From Sphingobacteriales bacterium (GTDB lineage Bacteria; Bacteroidota; Bacteroidia; Chitinophagales; Chitinophagaceae), in NCBI GenBank assembly GCA_947472965.1, contig CANJEF010000086.1, positions 1 through 6,218 of the forward strand: a stretch of DNA of 6,218 bases, read 5' to 3'. Numbering within the stretch: position 1 is the first letter of the stretch; each line of letters starts with the position of its first letter. The position numbers and the translations under genes were made by a program. This document shows, piece after piece, positions 5,661-6,218 of this stretch. The notes below the pieces were generated by a model. That model was not told the origin of the DNA and made no database searches. It saw only the letters and a list, made by a program, of their open reading frames with translations.

Positions 5661-6218
5661 GATTTTCATCCTCTTTGCTCTAATGCTTGTCAATGGTTTT
5701 TTTTCCATGGCTGAAATTGCGTTGGTTTCCGCCCGAAAAGCACGTTTGGAAGCCCAGGCAAACAAAGGAGATTTGAGGGCTAAAAAGGCACTCTTGCTTT
5801 CGCAAAAACCCGATTCATTTCTTTCCACAGTTCAAATTGGAATTACCACAATTGGCATTCTTACGGGTATTTATAGTGGTGATAAGATCGTGGATTATGT
5901 TTCTGCTTATTTTGATACCATTCCATTGCTAGCCTCTCATAGTGTTGGACTTGCTACGTTGGTTGTTGTTATTATCATAACATTTTTCTCACTTGTTTTT
6001 GGAGAATTAGTCCCCAAGAGATTGGGACTGGCTAGTCCAGAGAAAATTGCCAAAAATGTCGCACCCATCATGCGGATCATTTCATTGGCCGTTCACCCTT
6101 TTGTTTGGCTACTCAGCAGAACTACAAGTTTCATCATGAGAATTTTTCGTGTTCAGACTGATGATGATCAGGTTACAGAAGAAGAAATTAAGGCCATCAT
6201 TTCTGAAGGAAGTGAACA
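5653..6218 (+). CDS. DUF21/CNNM (HlyC/CorC-type) membrane transporter, N-terminal part (3' truncated by window edge)
   Basis: The open frame starts at ATG 5653 and continues for 188 complete codons to the right edge without a stop. It begins MNEIFILFALMLVNGFFSMA, the DUF21 signature with Ser18 and Glu21 (NGFFSMAEIALVSAR, 14-28), followed by a basic amphipathic segment. Further helices lie at about 57-76, 98-117 and 136-156, and the conserved GELVPKRLGLASPE (117-130) is present. An acidic stretch DDDQVTEEEIKAII (170-183) normally links the DUF21 domain to a pair of CBS domains and a CorC/HlyC C-terminal domain, which would lie beyond the edge. Family members (CorB/CorC, CNNM) are linked to Mg2+ or Na+/Mg2+ transport; older names such as hemolysin are probably misleading. 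The start overlaps the PAP2 stop by 8 bases (ATGAATGA), consistent with translational coupling. Confidence 0.92.
   Translation, partial: MNEIFILFALMLVNGFFSMAEIALVSARKARLEAQANKGDLRAKKALLLSQKPDSFLSTVQIGITTIGILTGIYSGDKIVDYVSAYFDTIPLLASHSVGLATLVVVIIITFFSLVFGELVPKRLGLASPEKIAKNVAPIMRIISLAVHPFVWLLSRTTSFIMRIFRVQTDDDQVTEEEIKAIISEGSE

Noticed and set aside
5631..5828. A 65-codon minus-strand frame across the PAP2/CNNM junction
   Set aside because: Antisense to the DUF21 signature, which is clearly coding on the plus strand.
1..6218. A defence system, mobile element, CRISPR array, riboswitch or RNA gene
   Set aside because: All substantial coding sequence belongs to recognisable housekeeping or envelope families, the non-coding stretches are short (3, 34, 45 and 144 bases), and no repeat array, terminal repeats or structured RNA signature was seen.

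Overview
The window looks like an ordinary chromosomal segment from a member of the Bacteroidota, possibly related to Chitinophagia or Sphingobacteriia. Three things point there: the MutS nucleotide-binding loop reads [14 protein letters not shown]; the phosphosugar mutase has a GGEGNGG sugar loop instead of the GEQSGH form of proteobacterial GlmM; and strong Shine-Dalgarno sequences are largely absent, with one match to the Bacteroidota -7 promoter element TAnnTTTG. Base composition is AT-rich and looks even across the genes, and I see no mobile element, CRISPR array, tRNA or rRNA. Lineage is inferred from sequence flavour only.

Layout. Bases 1-1273 (+) hold the C-terminal part of the mismatch-repair ATPase MutS, cut by the left edge. 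It meets a minus-strand cluster tail to tail with only 3 bases between the two stop codons. That cluster, read from right to left, is a GlmM-like phosphosugar mutase (3522-4904, GTG start), a group I (NifS/IscS-type) cysteine desulfurase (2349-3476) and a secreted YdjC/ChbG-family deacetylase-like protein (1277-2314). Gaps of 45 and 34 bases suggest an operon, although a -7-like promoter element lies directly before the desulfurase. A 144-base AT-rich divergent intergenic region (4905-5048) separates the cluster from a plus-strand pair: a PAP2-family membrane phosphatase (5049-5660), and a DUF21/CNNM (HlyC/CorC-type) membrane transporter that overlaps it by 8 bases and runs off the right edge (5653-6218).

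How the genes relate. MutS is housekeeping DNA repair. The mutase probably supplies glucosamine-1-phosphate for UDP-GlcNAc and the cell wall; the YdjC protein belongs to a family that deacetylates amino-sugar oligosaccharides; the PAP2 protein may act on a lipid pyrophosphate such as undecaprenyl pyrophosphate. An amino-sugar and envelope theme is therefore possible, but it is inference, and the desulfurase (sulfur for Fe-S clusters or tRNA thiolation) does not obviously fit. I found no convincing undescribed system. The points most worth checking are the Arg-to-Gln change in the PAP2 third motif, the altered metal motif in the secreted YdjC protein, the dyad plus -7-like box between the mutase and the desulfurase, and the symmetrical AT dyad where mutS and the YdjC gene converge.
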